Assembly (NCBI RefSeq): GCF_015209965.1
Contig: NZ_MU158690.1
Span: forward strand, 1,008,605 to 1,072,604
Direction of reading: 5' to 3'
Length of the DNA: 64,000 bases
Origin: Sphingobacterium pedocola
Lineage (GTDB): Bacteria > Bacteroidota > Bacteroidia > Sphingobacteriales > Sphingobacteriaceae
The translations under genes were made by a program, and so were the position numbers. Of this stretch, positions 56,263-64,000 are shown piece after piece (positions within the stretch are counted from its first letter, which is position 1; every line of letters begins with the position of its first letter). The notes under the pieces were generated by a model. That model ran no database searches. It saw nothing but the letters and a program-made list of their open reading frames with translations, and was not told the origin of the DNA.

Positions 56263-57474
56263 ATGAGTAATCTATCAAAGATAGCCGAACAAGCTTTTTC
56301 GCAAACCCAAGAAGCATTTTCACCTATTGGGAATAAAAAAAATAGTTTAGTAATTGGTATCCCTAAGGAAATCGTTTTCCAAGAGAAGCGAGTTGCGTTG
56401 ACGCCGTTATCCGTTGCCCTTTTAATAGAAAATGGGCATGAAGTGATTTTAGAATCGAAAGCAGGAGAAGCTTCCAATTTCTTCGATCATCACTATAGTG
56501 AGCAAGGTGCCCAAATTGTATCCGATAGGGAGTCTGTCTTTAAAGCGGATATTATTATTAAGATAGCAAGCCCTACGTTAGAAGAGGTGGCTATGATGAA
56601 AAATAAGCAAATCTTGTTTTCTAGCCAACAGCCTTCTTTGTTACAACAGCAGGTGCTAAATGCTTTGATGAAGAAGCAGGTAACAGCTTTGTCGTACGAA
56701 TATCTTCAGGACGAAGGAGGACACCTTACAGTAGTGCGGGCGATGAGTGAAATTGTCGGTGCTACGTCAACTTTAATCGCTGCCGAATACCTTTCAAATG
56801 TATTTGGTGGTAAAGGTTTGATGTTGGGTGGAGTGACTGGTGTGCCTCCTACGGAAATGGTCATTATTGGCGCAGGGACTGTTGGAGAGTTTGCAGCCCG
56901 CACTGCGATTGCATTGGGAGCGCAGGTAAAAGTCTTTGATAGCTCCGTTTATCGGTTGAGGAGATTACAAAATAATGTGGGATCTCGGGTTTTTACATCC
57001 GTGATGCAACCTATCATTTTGAACAAGGCCGTCGTTGCTAGCGACGTGGTGATTGGTGCACTTCGCGCGAAAAATGGGCGCTCTCCTTGCATAATTTCCG
57101 AAGATACGGTTTCGAAGATGAAACCAAACTCAGTGTTGATTGACGTTAGTATCGATCAAGGGGGCTGTTTCGAAACCTCGGAAATCACCACCCACGATCA
57201 TCCTATATTCAGAAAGTACGATGTCATCCATTATTGCGTCCCTAATATCGCATCGAGAGTAGCACGTACTGCTACCTATGCGTTAACGAATATTTTTACA
57301 CCGATCTTGTTACAAATCGCCGAATGTGGAGGGGTGAGCAATCTGATCTGGTCGCATCACGGCGTGCGCAATGCGGTATATCTTTATCAAGGTAGTTTAA
57401 CGAATAAGGATATGGCCGATAAATTTAATTTGCCCTTTAAAAATTTGGATTTAATGATCGTTGCAAATCAATAA
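56263..57474 (+). CDS. ald: Alanine dehydrogenase
   Basis: The 403-residue NAD-dependent enzyme converts L-alanine to pyruvate plus ammonia. It has GIPKEIVFQEKRVALTP (about 29-45), the Rossmann motif VIIGAGTVGEFAARTA (about 204-219), and IDVSIDQGGCFETS, ending RNAVYLYQG. A 25-residue N-terminal extension is present relative to classic Ald, as in Bacteroidota. It probably uses alanine as a nitrogen or carbon source. No operon is evident. Confidence 0.9.
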   Translation: MSNLSKIAEQAFSQTQEAFSPIGNKKNSLVIGIPKEIVFQEKRVALTPLSVALLIENGHEVILESKAGEASNFFDHHYSEQGAQIVSDRESVFKADIIIKIASPTLEEVAMMKNKQILFSSQQPSLLQQQVLNALMKKQVTALSYEYLQDEGGHLTVVRAMSEIVGATSTLIAAEYLSNVFGGKGLMLGGVTGVPPTEMVIIGAGTVGEFAARTAIALGAQVKVFDSSVYRLRRLQNNVGSRVFTSVMQPIILNKAVVASDVVIGALRAKNGRSPCIISEDTVSKMKPNSVLIDVSIDQGGCFETSEITTHDHPIFRKYDVIHYCVPNIASRVARTATYALTNIFTPILLQIAECGGVSNLIWSHHGVRNAVYLYQGSLTNKDMADKFNLPFKNLDLMIVANQ

Positions 57475-57523
57475 CCTTGGTGTTTAGATATAAGCCCATA
57501 ACCTTAAAAAACATACTATTCTG

Positions 57524-58393
57524 ATGAAAAATACTATTTTATTTTTAGCTTTAATGATGATATTTACTGCTTATGCTGTAGGGCAAGAAAAGCTCGAATT
57601 ATATACAGATGGTCTTCCGAATGCTAAGGAAAAGGTTGATTTGGGTGACAATCTACCTGAATTGTATTTTTATAAGCCAACGGAAATCAAGCATAAGATT
57701 ACTTTTTTGATTATTCCCGGTGGTGGTTATTCGCACGTCGCGATCAAACATGAAGGGCATGATGTTGCGAAAGCCCTTGCGGATCAAGGTTTTCCTGCCT
57801 TTGTTTTACGTTATAGATTACCAAAGGCGGATCAGATGTTGGATAAGCGAACTGGAGCTATTCAAGATGCGCAACAGGCACTTTCTTATATTCGTAGCTA
57901 TAGTATATCGCTTGGTATCGAACAAGGAAAAGTGGGCGTTTTAGGGTTTTCGGCTGGCGGACATCTTGCGTCGACATTATCAACCCATTTTGATACGGAT
58001 TATTTGGATAAGGGACGATCTTCGGTTACCTTAAGACCCGATTTTTCGGTGTTATTGTACCCGGTTATATCCATGAACGACGATATTACACATAAAGGTT
58101 CAAAGAAAAATTTAATCGGTCCTGATTTCTTGCAATCCGATGTAGATCGTTTTTCCAACGAGCTTAATGTAACAAAGAATACACCACCTGCTTACTTAAT
58201 GCATGCCGTCGATGATAAGGTTGTGCCTATTGAAAATGCAGAGCGGTATCGAAATTCGCTTCAAAAAAATGGCGTAGCGTGTAAACTGTTTGTATATGAT
58301 ACCGGAGGGCACGGTTTTGGCCTGGTAAATAAAACGGACGCGCGTTCGTGGTTTGATGATATGATAGTATGGTTGAACGATTTGAAATTTTAA
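57524..58393 (+). CDS. Exported alpha/beta hydrolase, BD-FAE-like esterase
   Basis: The 289-residue protein has a signal (about 1-20, AVGQ), an oxyanion loop IIPGGGYSHV (63-72) and the nucleophile Ser143 in GFSAGGH, with later Asp in HAVDDKVVPI and His in GGHGFG. This arrangement is that of acetylxylan or feruloyl esterase-type enzymes (BD-FAE). It may deacetylate plant polysaccharides outside the cell. A TlpA-like gene starts 8 bases later. Confidence 0.88.
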   Translation: MKNTILFLALMMIFTAYAVGQEKLELYTDGLPNAKEKVDLGDNLPELYFYKPTEIKHKITFLIIPGGGYSHVAIKHEGHDVAKALADQGFPAFVLRYRLPKADQMLDKRTGAIQDAQQALSYIRSYSISLGIEQGKVGVLGFSAGGHLASTLSTHFDTDYLDKGRSSVTLRPDFSVLLYPVISMNDDITHKGSKKNLIGPDFLQSDVDRFSNELNVTKNTPPAYLMHAVDDKVVPIENAERYRNSLQKNGVACKLFVYDTGGHGFGLVNKTDARSWFDDMIVWLNDLKF

Positions 58394-58401
58394 CGGGCTA
58401 A

Positions 58402-58908
58402 ATGAAAAAATTAGTAGTATACCTGTTTATTTGCTTGTGTTTGACGGTAGATTCGAATGCACAGGAGTGGAAAATTGGCCTTAATGAAACGGTTCCTCCT
58501 TTTGAAGTGGTGCAAAAGGATGGCACTAAGACAAACGCTGAAGCGTTGAAGGGGAAAGTCGTGTTGATTAATTTCTTTGCCACGTGGTGCCCTCCTTGCC
58601 GTGCTGAGTTGCCACGCCTGCAAGCAGAAATTTGGGAGAGGTGGAAATCAACTGGTGATTTTCATGTCCTGGTATTAGCGAGGGAAGAGGGTTGGGATAA
58701 ATTGGATCCCTTCATGGCTGCCAACAATTATACATTTCCTGTTTTTCCGGATATGGAAAGGGCCATCTTTCGTTTATTTGCCGAAAATACCATTCCAAGG
58801 AATGTGTTGCTGAATAGGGAAGGTGAAGTAATTTATCAATCTATTGGTTACGAATCCAAGGAGTTTGACAAGCTAATAAGACGAATTGACGATGAGCTTA
58901 AAAAGTAA
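58402..58908 (+). CDS. TlpA-family thiol-disulfide protein
   Basis: The 168-residue exported protein (signal about 1-20, NAQE) has a thioredoxin fold with C63-P-P-C66 in NFFATWCPPCRAELP. The Pro before the last strand occurs in NTIPRNVLLNREG. It should reduce or shuffle disulfides in the periplasm. It is 8 bases after the esterase gene, and its end overlaps the convergent ABC ATPase gene by 11 bases. Confidence 0.9.
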   Translation: MKKLVVYLFICLCLTVDSNAQEWKIGLNETVPPFEVVQKDGTKTNAEALKGKVVLINFFATWCPPCRAELPRLQAEIWERWKSTGDFHVLVLAREEGWDKLDPFMAANNYTFPVFPDMERAIFRLFAENTIPRNVLLNREGEVIYQSIGYESKEFDKLIRRIDDELKK

Positions 58909-59941
58909 TGTAGTTACTAAAAGTCATATTTACCTTGGTATTTTTCGCTAGCGGAGTGGATTGTTTGACTATGGCTCTGATTGATAAGCTATCATTTCCA
59001 ACGAGGTATTCGCTATAAAATCCGCGGAATCTTATCTCTTTTATCCAGAATTCGCCGGATTGGTCTGCTGTAACATCTATCCATTCCTGATGGACAGCTA
59101 CTTTCGTAGAAGTATTCAGGCCAAATATAGGAGATTGGGATGGTGTTAAAATATTGCTTTTTGCTAATAAAAGGGCTGTATAGGGATCATTAGGAGAATA
59201 ATATAAATCTTTGGGAACACCTTGGTCAACTATTTTTCCGTTACGCATAACGATTAGTGCATCAGCCATTCCCAATACCTCTGCAGGATCGTGAGATACT
59301 AACACTACCGTTAACCCTGTTTCTTCTACAATGTGGCGGATGTCCTGCTGAAGTGAATCACGAAAAGCGGCGTCTACTTGGTTAAAAGGCTCATCCATTA
59401 AGAGAACTTCTGGTTCATTAATAAGTGCTCTGGAAATTGCGACACGTTGTTTTTCACCACCGCTTAGATCTGCAACACGGTGTTGTGCCAAGTGGTCGAT
59501 TTTAAGTTTTTCTAGGATCGCTTGGGTTTTATTTTTTTTATTTTCTAAATCCGTATTGGAAAGCTGGGAGGCGATATTATCCCATACTTTTGCGTATAAA
59601 TTAAGGTCGTCAAATCCCTGTGAAACCAACTTCATGGCATCGTGCCCCGGGATTAATTTGTCTTTACGTGTCGGTACAAGCCAACCCCTGTATCGTAGCT
59701 CTCCGGTGTTAGGTTCCAGAAGACCGTAGATCAATTTCAATAGGGTGCTCTTACCAGATCCAGACTCCCCGATAATGGCTGTAATTTTGTTCTCTTCAAT
59801 GGAAAAATCAACATGGTTTACAGCGATCACCTCCTCCTTACCTTCAAAAATGCAAGAAATGTTTTCTCCATGAATGAGGGATAAACCTTCTTTTTGAATA
59901 TCTGTAGGGATGTATTTGCAGGAAGTGGAGTTGTTGTTCAT
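58898..59941 (-). CDS. ABC transporter ATP-binding protein, orphan
   Basis: The 347-residue ATPase has Walker A GESGSGKST (58-66), a Q-loop, signature LSGGEKQ (159-165), Walker B VLLMDEP (179-185) and H-loop His217. A C-terminal TOBE-like region (about 260-347) with beta strands follows, suggesting an import-type subunit. There is no permease or binding protein gene beside it. The start codon lies 10 bases from a terminator hairpin. Confidence 0.88.
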   Translation of the reverse strand: MNNNSTSCKYIPTDIQKEGLSLIHGENISCIFEGKEEVIAVNHVDFSIEENKITAIIGESGSGKSTLLKLIYGLLEPNTGELRYRGWLVPTRKDKLIPGHDAMKLVSQGFDDLNLYAKVWDNIASQLSNTDLENKKNKTQAILEKLKIDHLAQHRVADLSGGEKQRVAISRALINEPEVLLMDEPFNQVDAAFRDSLQQDIRHIVEETGLTVVLVSHDPAEVLGMADALIVMRNGKIVDQGVPKDLYYSPNDPYTALLLAKSNILTPSQSPIFGLNTSTKVAVHQEWIDVTADQSGEFWIKEIRFRGFYSEYLVGNDSLSIRAIVKQSTPLAKNTKVNMTFSNYITF

Positions 59942-59950
59942 AAAAATAAA

Positions 59951-59973
59951 ATGCCGAACTTTTTGTTCGGCAT
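59951..59973 (-). terminator. Terminator-like hairpin before the ABC ATPase gene
   Basis: ATGCCGAAC pairs perfectly with GTTCGGCAT around TTTTT. On the minus strand it is followed by TTTTATTTTT and then the ATG. It probably ends the sigma-factor operon, and its nearness to the start may also affect translation. Confidence 0.75.
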
Positions 59974-60035
59974 AAAATTACGTTAAAAGTTAGATAAATT
60001 TTAGAATTTATTTATCGATGAAATCGGGTATTTCT

Positions 60036-60836
60036 TTAAAATCCTAAGGTAAAACCGAATGTAAAATTGTTTAGACCTTCTTGTGCAGGGCTATTTTCAA
60101 ATAAATCATTTACATAATATTTAGCAAATAAGCCGAAATCGTCGTATCCAATCCTTACAAAGGGGCCATATTGAAAACTGCTTAAATTGTAGTTGTCTTT
60201 GAATTTTTGTTTCCCATTCGCGTCGCTTTTTAATCGCTGGGTACCTTTCAGTAAAATACCAGTCATTGCTCCAAAAGCTACTTTTACACGTTCACCGTTA
60301 TGGAATTTATTACTGCGCCATTCGAAAGCCAACGGAAGGCGTAGATACGTAGAGGTCAGCACATTTTTTTTGTATTTAACGTCGTTTTCATCTATCACTT
60401 GGTAAGATAAATTCGAACTGTTTTCTGTTAATAGAATGTTCTTCTCTAATCTGAAATAATTCCATTCAAAACCACCCGAAAGGTAAGTTTTGAAATTGTC
60501 GTTAAATCGCAATCCGACCTGTAATATATCAAACCCGAAGTTGGAAGCTTTTTTGTAGCTTAAGAACTGGTTGTCGTGCGAGAGCGTGAACTTGCCATCA
60601 TCCATTATTCTTGAAAAACCCCAATCGATTCTCGTAAATGTTATCCCACCAAAGAATCGTGGATATTCTATAGCCTCTTTTTTGTCCTTATCGTCCACTC
60701 CAAGATTGATGTTTAACTTTGTTTTATGTTCAGTGGTATCTACCGGGTAGATGCTATCTGTTTCTTGCGCATGCAATGTTATGTGTAAAAGCAAGAGCGC
60801 AGAAAGAATTCCAAATTTAATAATCGATTGTATCAT
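60036..60836 (-). CDS. Outer-membrane beta-barrel of the sigma-factor operon
   Basis: The 266-residue protein has a signal (about 1-23, LHAQ) and amphipathic strands such as KTYLSGGFEWNYFRL and YGPFVRIGYDDFGLFAKYY, ending NFTFGFTLGF with the terminal Phe expected of outer-membrane barrels. It follows the anti-sigma-like gene by one base, so it belongs to that operon. It may be the sensor or the effector of the sigma pathway. Confidence 0.8.
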   Translation of the reverse strand: MIQSIIKFGILSALLLLHITLHAQETDSIYPVDTTEHKTKLNINLGVDDKDKKEAIEYPRFFGGITFTRIDWGFSRIMDDGKFTLSHDNQFLSYKKASNFGFDILQVGLRFNDNFKTYLSGGFEWNYFRLEKNILLTENSSNLSYQVIDENDVKYKKNVLTSTYLRLPLAFEWRSNKFHNGERVKVAFGAMTGILLKGTQRLKSDANGKQKFKDNYNLSSFQYGPFVRIGYDDFGLFAKYYVNDLFENSPAQEGLNNFTFGFTLGF

Positions 60837-60837
60837 G

Positions 60838-61638
60838 TTATTTTCTTTTTTTAATACGGTTTTTCACTAATGAGTTTATAAAATCTATCCGAATGGAACC
60901 TTCATCGTCGGAACGGAATCTGACGTCTTTTTTTGTACTTATTTCTATCTTTTCGGAGATGGTATTTAATATATTGATCACTATCATATTATTGCCTTCG
61001 GTAGGTTGAGCGGCATACATGTTTTCCACTTCTTCTTCTGGCTCGATCAACGGTTTTAGCTGCTCCACTTCCGTTACTTGTCGAACGGGTATTTGACTGG
61101 AAATATCCTTGTTCGGGATCTCGACTTCGTGTGTCGCGATTTGAAAAGATTTTTCTTCTGCCTCTTCACGAGTATATAAATCTTTATGGATCTCTGCTGC
61201 TCCTGCATTTTGTACGTCGAGCTGTCTAACTGGCACGGATTTTTTCTTTGGAATCTTCTGAGCAAATGCTTTTTTTAATGGTTTTATATCTTGCTCTTCC
61301 AGTACATTTGTCTGCGTTATCTGTGTTTCCTCCTCGTTTTCGATCGTTTCAGGTCTTGAAGCATTGTTCGTTTTTTCTATTCGTTTTGGACTGGAATTGT
61401 CTGTTAACTTCACGCTTTCCTTCTCTTGATTTAAATATCCTGTAATACCCAAAGCGATTAAAAAAACAGCTGCTGCAGTATACTTTAAAAAGCGGAATCT
61501 GTTCTTTTTTGATAAAAAAACAACATTATCTTTTTTATCCAATTCCGCTTCGATTCTTTTCCACATGTCGGAAGGCGGATGAGATTCTGCGTGTTCGAAA
61601 GCATCTCTAAACAATTTGTCTATATCTTTTTCTTCCAT
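60838..61638 (-). CDS. Membrane anti-sigma-like protein
   Basis: The 266-residue protein starts with a cytosolic segment (LFRDAFEHAESHPPSDMW, about 8-25), then a transmembrane helix (about 50-64) and a long charged periplasmic part rich in Glu, Lys and Val. Position and topology, directly after an ECF sigma gene with a one-base gap, indicate an anti-sigma factor; no zinc ZAS motif is seen, so it is a divergent type. Confidence 0.72.
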   Translation of the reverse strand: MEEKDIDKLFRDAFEHAESHPPSDMWKRIEAELDKKDNVVFLSKKNRFRFLKYTAAAVFLIALGITGYLNQEKESVKLTDNSSPKRIEKTNNASRPETIENEEETQITQTNVLEEQDIKPLKKAFAQKIPKKKSVPVRQLDVQNAGAAEIHKDLYTREEAEEKSFQIATHEVEIPNKDISSQIPVRQVTEVEQLKPLIEPEEEVENMYAAQPTEGNNMIVINILNTISEKIEISTKKDVRFRSDDEGSIRIDFINSLVKNRIKKRK

Positions 61639-61639
61639 G

Positions 61640-62179
61640 TTATCTCAGTTCTAATTTCACTAATTTTTGCTGCAGCCATTGTCGTGCTCTGGAGAGTTGA
61701 GATTTTGAATTACCCTCGCTGATTTCCAATAAGTCAGCTATTTCTTTATGCGTATAGCCTTCGATTGCGTACAGACTGAAGATCGTTTTATACCCCAGGG
61801 GAAGCATCTGGATAACAGCAAGTAAGTCTTTGTAAGAGGTTTGATCTGCCCCTAGTTGACTAACTAGTTTAATATGTTGATCTTCATTCAAAGCCTCTGC
61901 GTAGTTTAATTTGTTTTTGCGATGCGTCTCAATGGCGGTATTAATCATTATTCTTTTGATCCATCCTTCTAAAGACCCATTTCCCTCAAAAAGATGATGC
62001 TTGGTAAATACCTTTACAAAACCATTTTGCATGATATCGTCTGCTTCCAACGTCGTATGTGCGTATCGTAGGCACACCGGATGCATTTTTTTTGAAAAAT
62101 AGTGATAAAGTTGAGATTGTGCTCTTCGATTTTGCACTTTACAATCCTCCCAGACTTTATTTAGATCAATATTTTCCAA
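61640..62179 (-). CDS. ECF RNA polymerase sigma factor
   Basis: The 179-residue protein has sigma region 2 (about 10-85: LYHYFSKKMHPVCLRYA, LEADDIMQNGFVKVF, FEGNGSLEGWIKRIMINTA) and region 4 (about 115-170: LPLGYKTIFSLYAIEGYTHK, LLEISEGNSKSQLSRARQWL). It starts with TTG at 62179; no upstream ATG is possible because of a stop. With the anti-sigma-like and barrel genes it makes a three-gene unit, close to porX, recalling SigP. Confidence 0.9.
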   Translation of the reverse strand: MENIDLNKVWEDCKVQNRRAQSQLYHYFSKKMHPVCLRYAHTTLEADDIMQNGFVKVFTKHHLFEGNGSLEGWIKRIMINTAIETHRKNKLNYAEALNEDQHIKLVSQLGADQTSYKDLLAVIQMLPLGYKTIFSLYAIEGYTHKEIADLLEISEGNSKSQLSRARQWLQQKLVKLELR

Positions 62180-62245
62180 TTTTTAAGTTATTTATGAGGA
62201 AGACGCAAATGGAAGAAAAAAGGTTGCATTGGGATGCAATAAAAA

Positions 62246-62662
62246 TTATTTTTTTTCGATATATAATGTACGGTTCTGGTTTTCAGATACTTTTATTTCT
62301 ATTGTCACGTATGATTCAGGCAATAAGTTAGGGATTTTTTCAGACCATTCTACAAAACAGTAATTCCCAGAATAGAAATACTCTTCATATCCTAGGTCGA
62401 ATGCCTCTGATTCATTTTTTAGCCGGTAGAAATCAAAATGGTAAAGTGGGCCATTGTCCGAATAGTATTCATTGACGATGGAAAAAGTTGGGCTTGAAGT
62501 GTGGTCGTGTACGCCGAGAACAAGACAGAGCTCATTAATAAAAGTTGTTTTTCCGGCACCCATCTGACCATAAAAAAGAAAGATCCGTTCATCTGCAAAT
62601 GTGGAAATGACGTGTTGAGCTGCTACGCTCAATTCGGAGATGGAATGTAGAGGTACGATCAT
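62246..62662 (-). CDS. tsaE: tRNA threonylcarbamoyladenosine synthesis ATPase TsaE
   Basis: The 138-residue P-loop ATPase works with TsaB, TsaD and TsaC to make t6A37 of tRNA. It has GQMGAGKTT (32-40), SPTFSIVNEY and HFDFYRLKNESEAFDLGYEEY, then CFVEWSEKIP. It begins 13 bases after the porX stop and is likely co-transcribed with it. Confidence 0.95.
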   Translation of the reverse strand: MIVPLHSISELSVAAQHVISTFADERIFLFYGQMGAGKTTFINELCLVLGVHDHTSSPTFSIVNEYYSDNGPLYHFDFYRLKNESEAFDLGYEEYFYSGNYCFVEWSEKIPNLLPESYVTIEIKVSENQNRTLYIEKK

Positions 62663-62675
62663 ACTACAAAATTAT

Positions 62676-64000
62676 CTATTTTGTAGTATATGTAGCATAT
62701 GGAATGATCATTTCTTCCAAAGATATCCCACCATGTTGAAATGTTCCGTTGTAATAGTTGACGAACTGATTGTAGTTATTGGGGTAAACAAAATAATAAT
62801 CGTCTTTTGCAAAGACAAAGGTGGAGCTCATGTGTAGCTTTGGGAGCTGCACTTCATGCGGATTCTTGATCATAAAGACATCTTTTCCCACATAGTTGAG
62901 GTTTTTGCCTTGTTTGTACCTCAAGTTTGTATTTGTGTTGCGATCGCCGATTATTTTGCTCGGTTTTTTAACCCGGATTGTGCCGTGATCGGTCGTTATG
63001 ATGACGCGAACTTCACGTTGCGCAAGCCATTTCAATACATCTAATAATGGCGCATGTTCGAACCAAGAAAGGGTTAAGGATCGGTATGCTGCTTCGTCGT
63101 TTGCCAATTCTCTAATCATCGCGACATCCGTGCGGGCATGCGAGAGCATATCGACAAAGTTATATACCAGTACATTCAGGTCATTTTGCATGAGGTTGTT
63201 GATGTTATCAAAAACATCTTTGCCCTGATCCAATGTTAACACTTTCGTGTAACTGTGTTTGATATCTCGTCTGTATAATCTCTTTATCTGGTCTGCGAGA
63301 AATTTGTCTTCATATAAGTTTTTGCCACCTTCATCTTCATCGTTTTGCCACAGGTCTGGAAACCTTTTTTCCATTTCCAGCGGTGTTAGTCCGCTGAATA
63401 TGGCATTTCGCGCATACTGTGTTGCCGTGGGTAAGATGCTGTAATAACTGGTTTCTTCCTCCAGTCGAAAATAGTCGGTGATCACATCATTGATTATTTT
63501 CCATTGATCGTAGCGCAAATTGTCTATCAGGAAAAAGAAAGTAGGCTTATCTTCTTGAAGGGAAGGAAATACCTTCTTTTTAAATAACTGATGGGATAGG
63601 ATCGGCGCGTCATCTGGATTTCTAAGCCAGGCTGTATAATTCCGCTCGATATACTTAGAAAAGAGCGTGTTGGCATCCGATTTTTGCATGGTGAGAATTT
63701 CATGCATACTCTCGTCCTCCAGTTTCTCCAAAGACAATTCCCAATAGATCAATTTCTTATATGCGTCTACCCATTCGGTATAATTCAAATCATTGTTCAT
63801 GATCATGCCCAAATTGCGAAATTCTTGTTGGTACGCCATAGACGTTTTTTCGCTGACTAGTCTTTTATTTTCAGTGAATTTTTTAATGGTCAATAATATC
63901 TGTTTAGGGTTGACAGGCTTTATCAAGTAATCGTCTATCTTGGCGCCGATAGCATCCTCCATAAGGTGCTCTTCCTCATTTTTGGTCACTAAAACGGTGG
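62676..64000 (-). CDS. porX: PorX-type response regulator with PglZ domain (partial)
   Basis: The visible 440 residues are the C-terminal part; the N-terminus lies past position 64000. They begin in the receiver domain (TKNEEEHLM, YLIKPVNPKQILL with the conserved Lys), then a helical linker and the PglZ/alkaline-phosphatase-like domain (TFFFLIDNLRYDQW, TTDHGTIRV, FQHGGISLEEMIIPYATY) with Asp/His metal ligands. PorX controls type IX secretion genes in Porphyromonas with PorY and SigP. The phospho-acceptor Asp is outside the window. Confidence 0.93.
   Translation of the reverse strand, partial: TVLVTKNEEEHLMEDAIGAKIDDYLIKPVNPKQILLTIKKFTENKRLVSEKTSMAYQQEFRNLGMIMNNDLNYTEWVDAYKKLIYWELSLEKLEDESMHEILTMQKSDANTLFSKYIERNYTAWLRNPDDAPILSHQLFKKKVFPSLQEDKPTFFFLIDNLRYDQWKIINDVITDYFRLEEETSYYSILPTATQYARNAIFSGLTPLEMEKRFPDLWQNDEDEGGKNLYEDKFLADQIKRLYRRDIKHSYTKVLTLDQGKDVFDNINNLMQNDLNVLVYNFVDMLSHARTDVAMIRELANDEAAYRSLTLSWFEHAPLLDVLKWLAQREVRVIITTDHGTIRVKKPSKIIGDRNTNTNLRYKQGKNLNYVGKDVFMIKNPHEVQLPKLHMSSTFVFAKDDYYFVYPNNYNQFVNYYNGTFQHGGISLEEMIIPYATYTTK

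Overview
The window looks like a chromosomal segment from a Sphingobacteriaceae-type Bacteroidota (the Sphingobacterium, Pedobacter, Olivibacter neighbourhood). Reasons are a SusC/SusD pair, CarboxypepD_reg/TonB outer-membrane proteins, many short lipoproteins, a PorX-type response regulator, a YtxJ/BrxC-like protein, the miaB - sigma-54 activator - lptE - secG order, and repeated TAnnTTTG motifs (the Bacteroidota -7 promoter element) in front of genes. The genus is inferred, not proven.

Region by region. (1) 1-13.1 kb is mostly core: a secreted GATase-like protein, a GH43-like hydrolase, an M1 peptidase, an M23 peptidase, mutY, ssb, pheS, a degenerate Rieske-type lipoprotein, a TetR regulator, rlmD and a Gly-zipper OmpA lipoprotein. 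(2) 13.1-13.7 kb is a gene-free block bounded by near-perfect inverted repeats, a candidate non-autonomous element. (3) 13.8-22.6 kb is core again: miaB, a receiver-less sigma-54 activator, lptE, a TPR protein, secG, groES-groEL, two small membrane proteins and an MtfA-type peptidase. (4) 22.6-26 kb is accessory: a decayed gene, an alternating 42-bp minisatellite, an Rpn-type nuclease, an XRE regulator and a 134-bp inverted-repeat element. (5) 26-34.9 kb carries a thioredoxin-like protein, SusC and SusD, facing a two-cysteine peptide, a MauE-like membrane protein, an unknown 365-aa protein and a truncated second MauE. (6) 34.9-51.2 kb is an envelope and signalling region. It has Crp, DinB, an OmpA-lipoprotein-PhnD operon, a LytTR regulator, a TPR histidine kinase with a NarL-type regulator, several lipoproteins and barrels, and a TonB-dependent receptor. 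A palindrome related to TTTACGTAGTACTACGTAAA recurs in three intergenic regions here and is the best candidate for an undescribed regulon. (7) 51.4-64 kb is core: tRNA-Glu, a YtxJ-like protein, ribH, a CapD/FlaA1-type epimerase, alanine dehydrogenase, an orphan ABC ATPase, an ECF sigma/anti-sigma/barrel operon, tsaE and the 3' part of porX.

Working together: the kinase/regulator pair probably controls nearby lipoprotein and barrel genes through the shared palindrome. The thioredoxin-like, MauE-like and two-cysteine proteins resemble the MauD/MauE logic of periplasmic disulfide maturation, attached to a SusCD uptake pair. PorX and the ECF operon next to it recall the PorX-SigP control of type IX secretion. 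These links are inferences from order and motifs; no database search was run.
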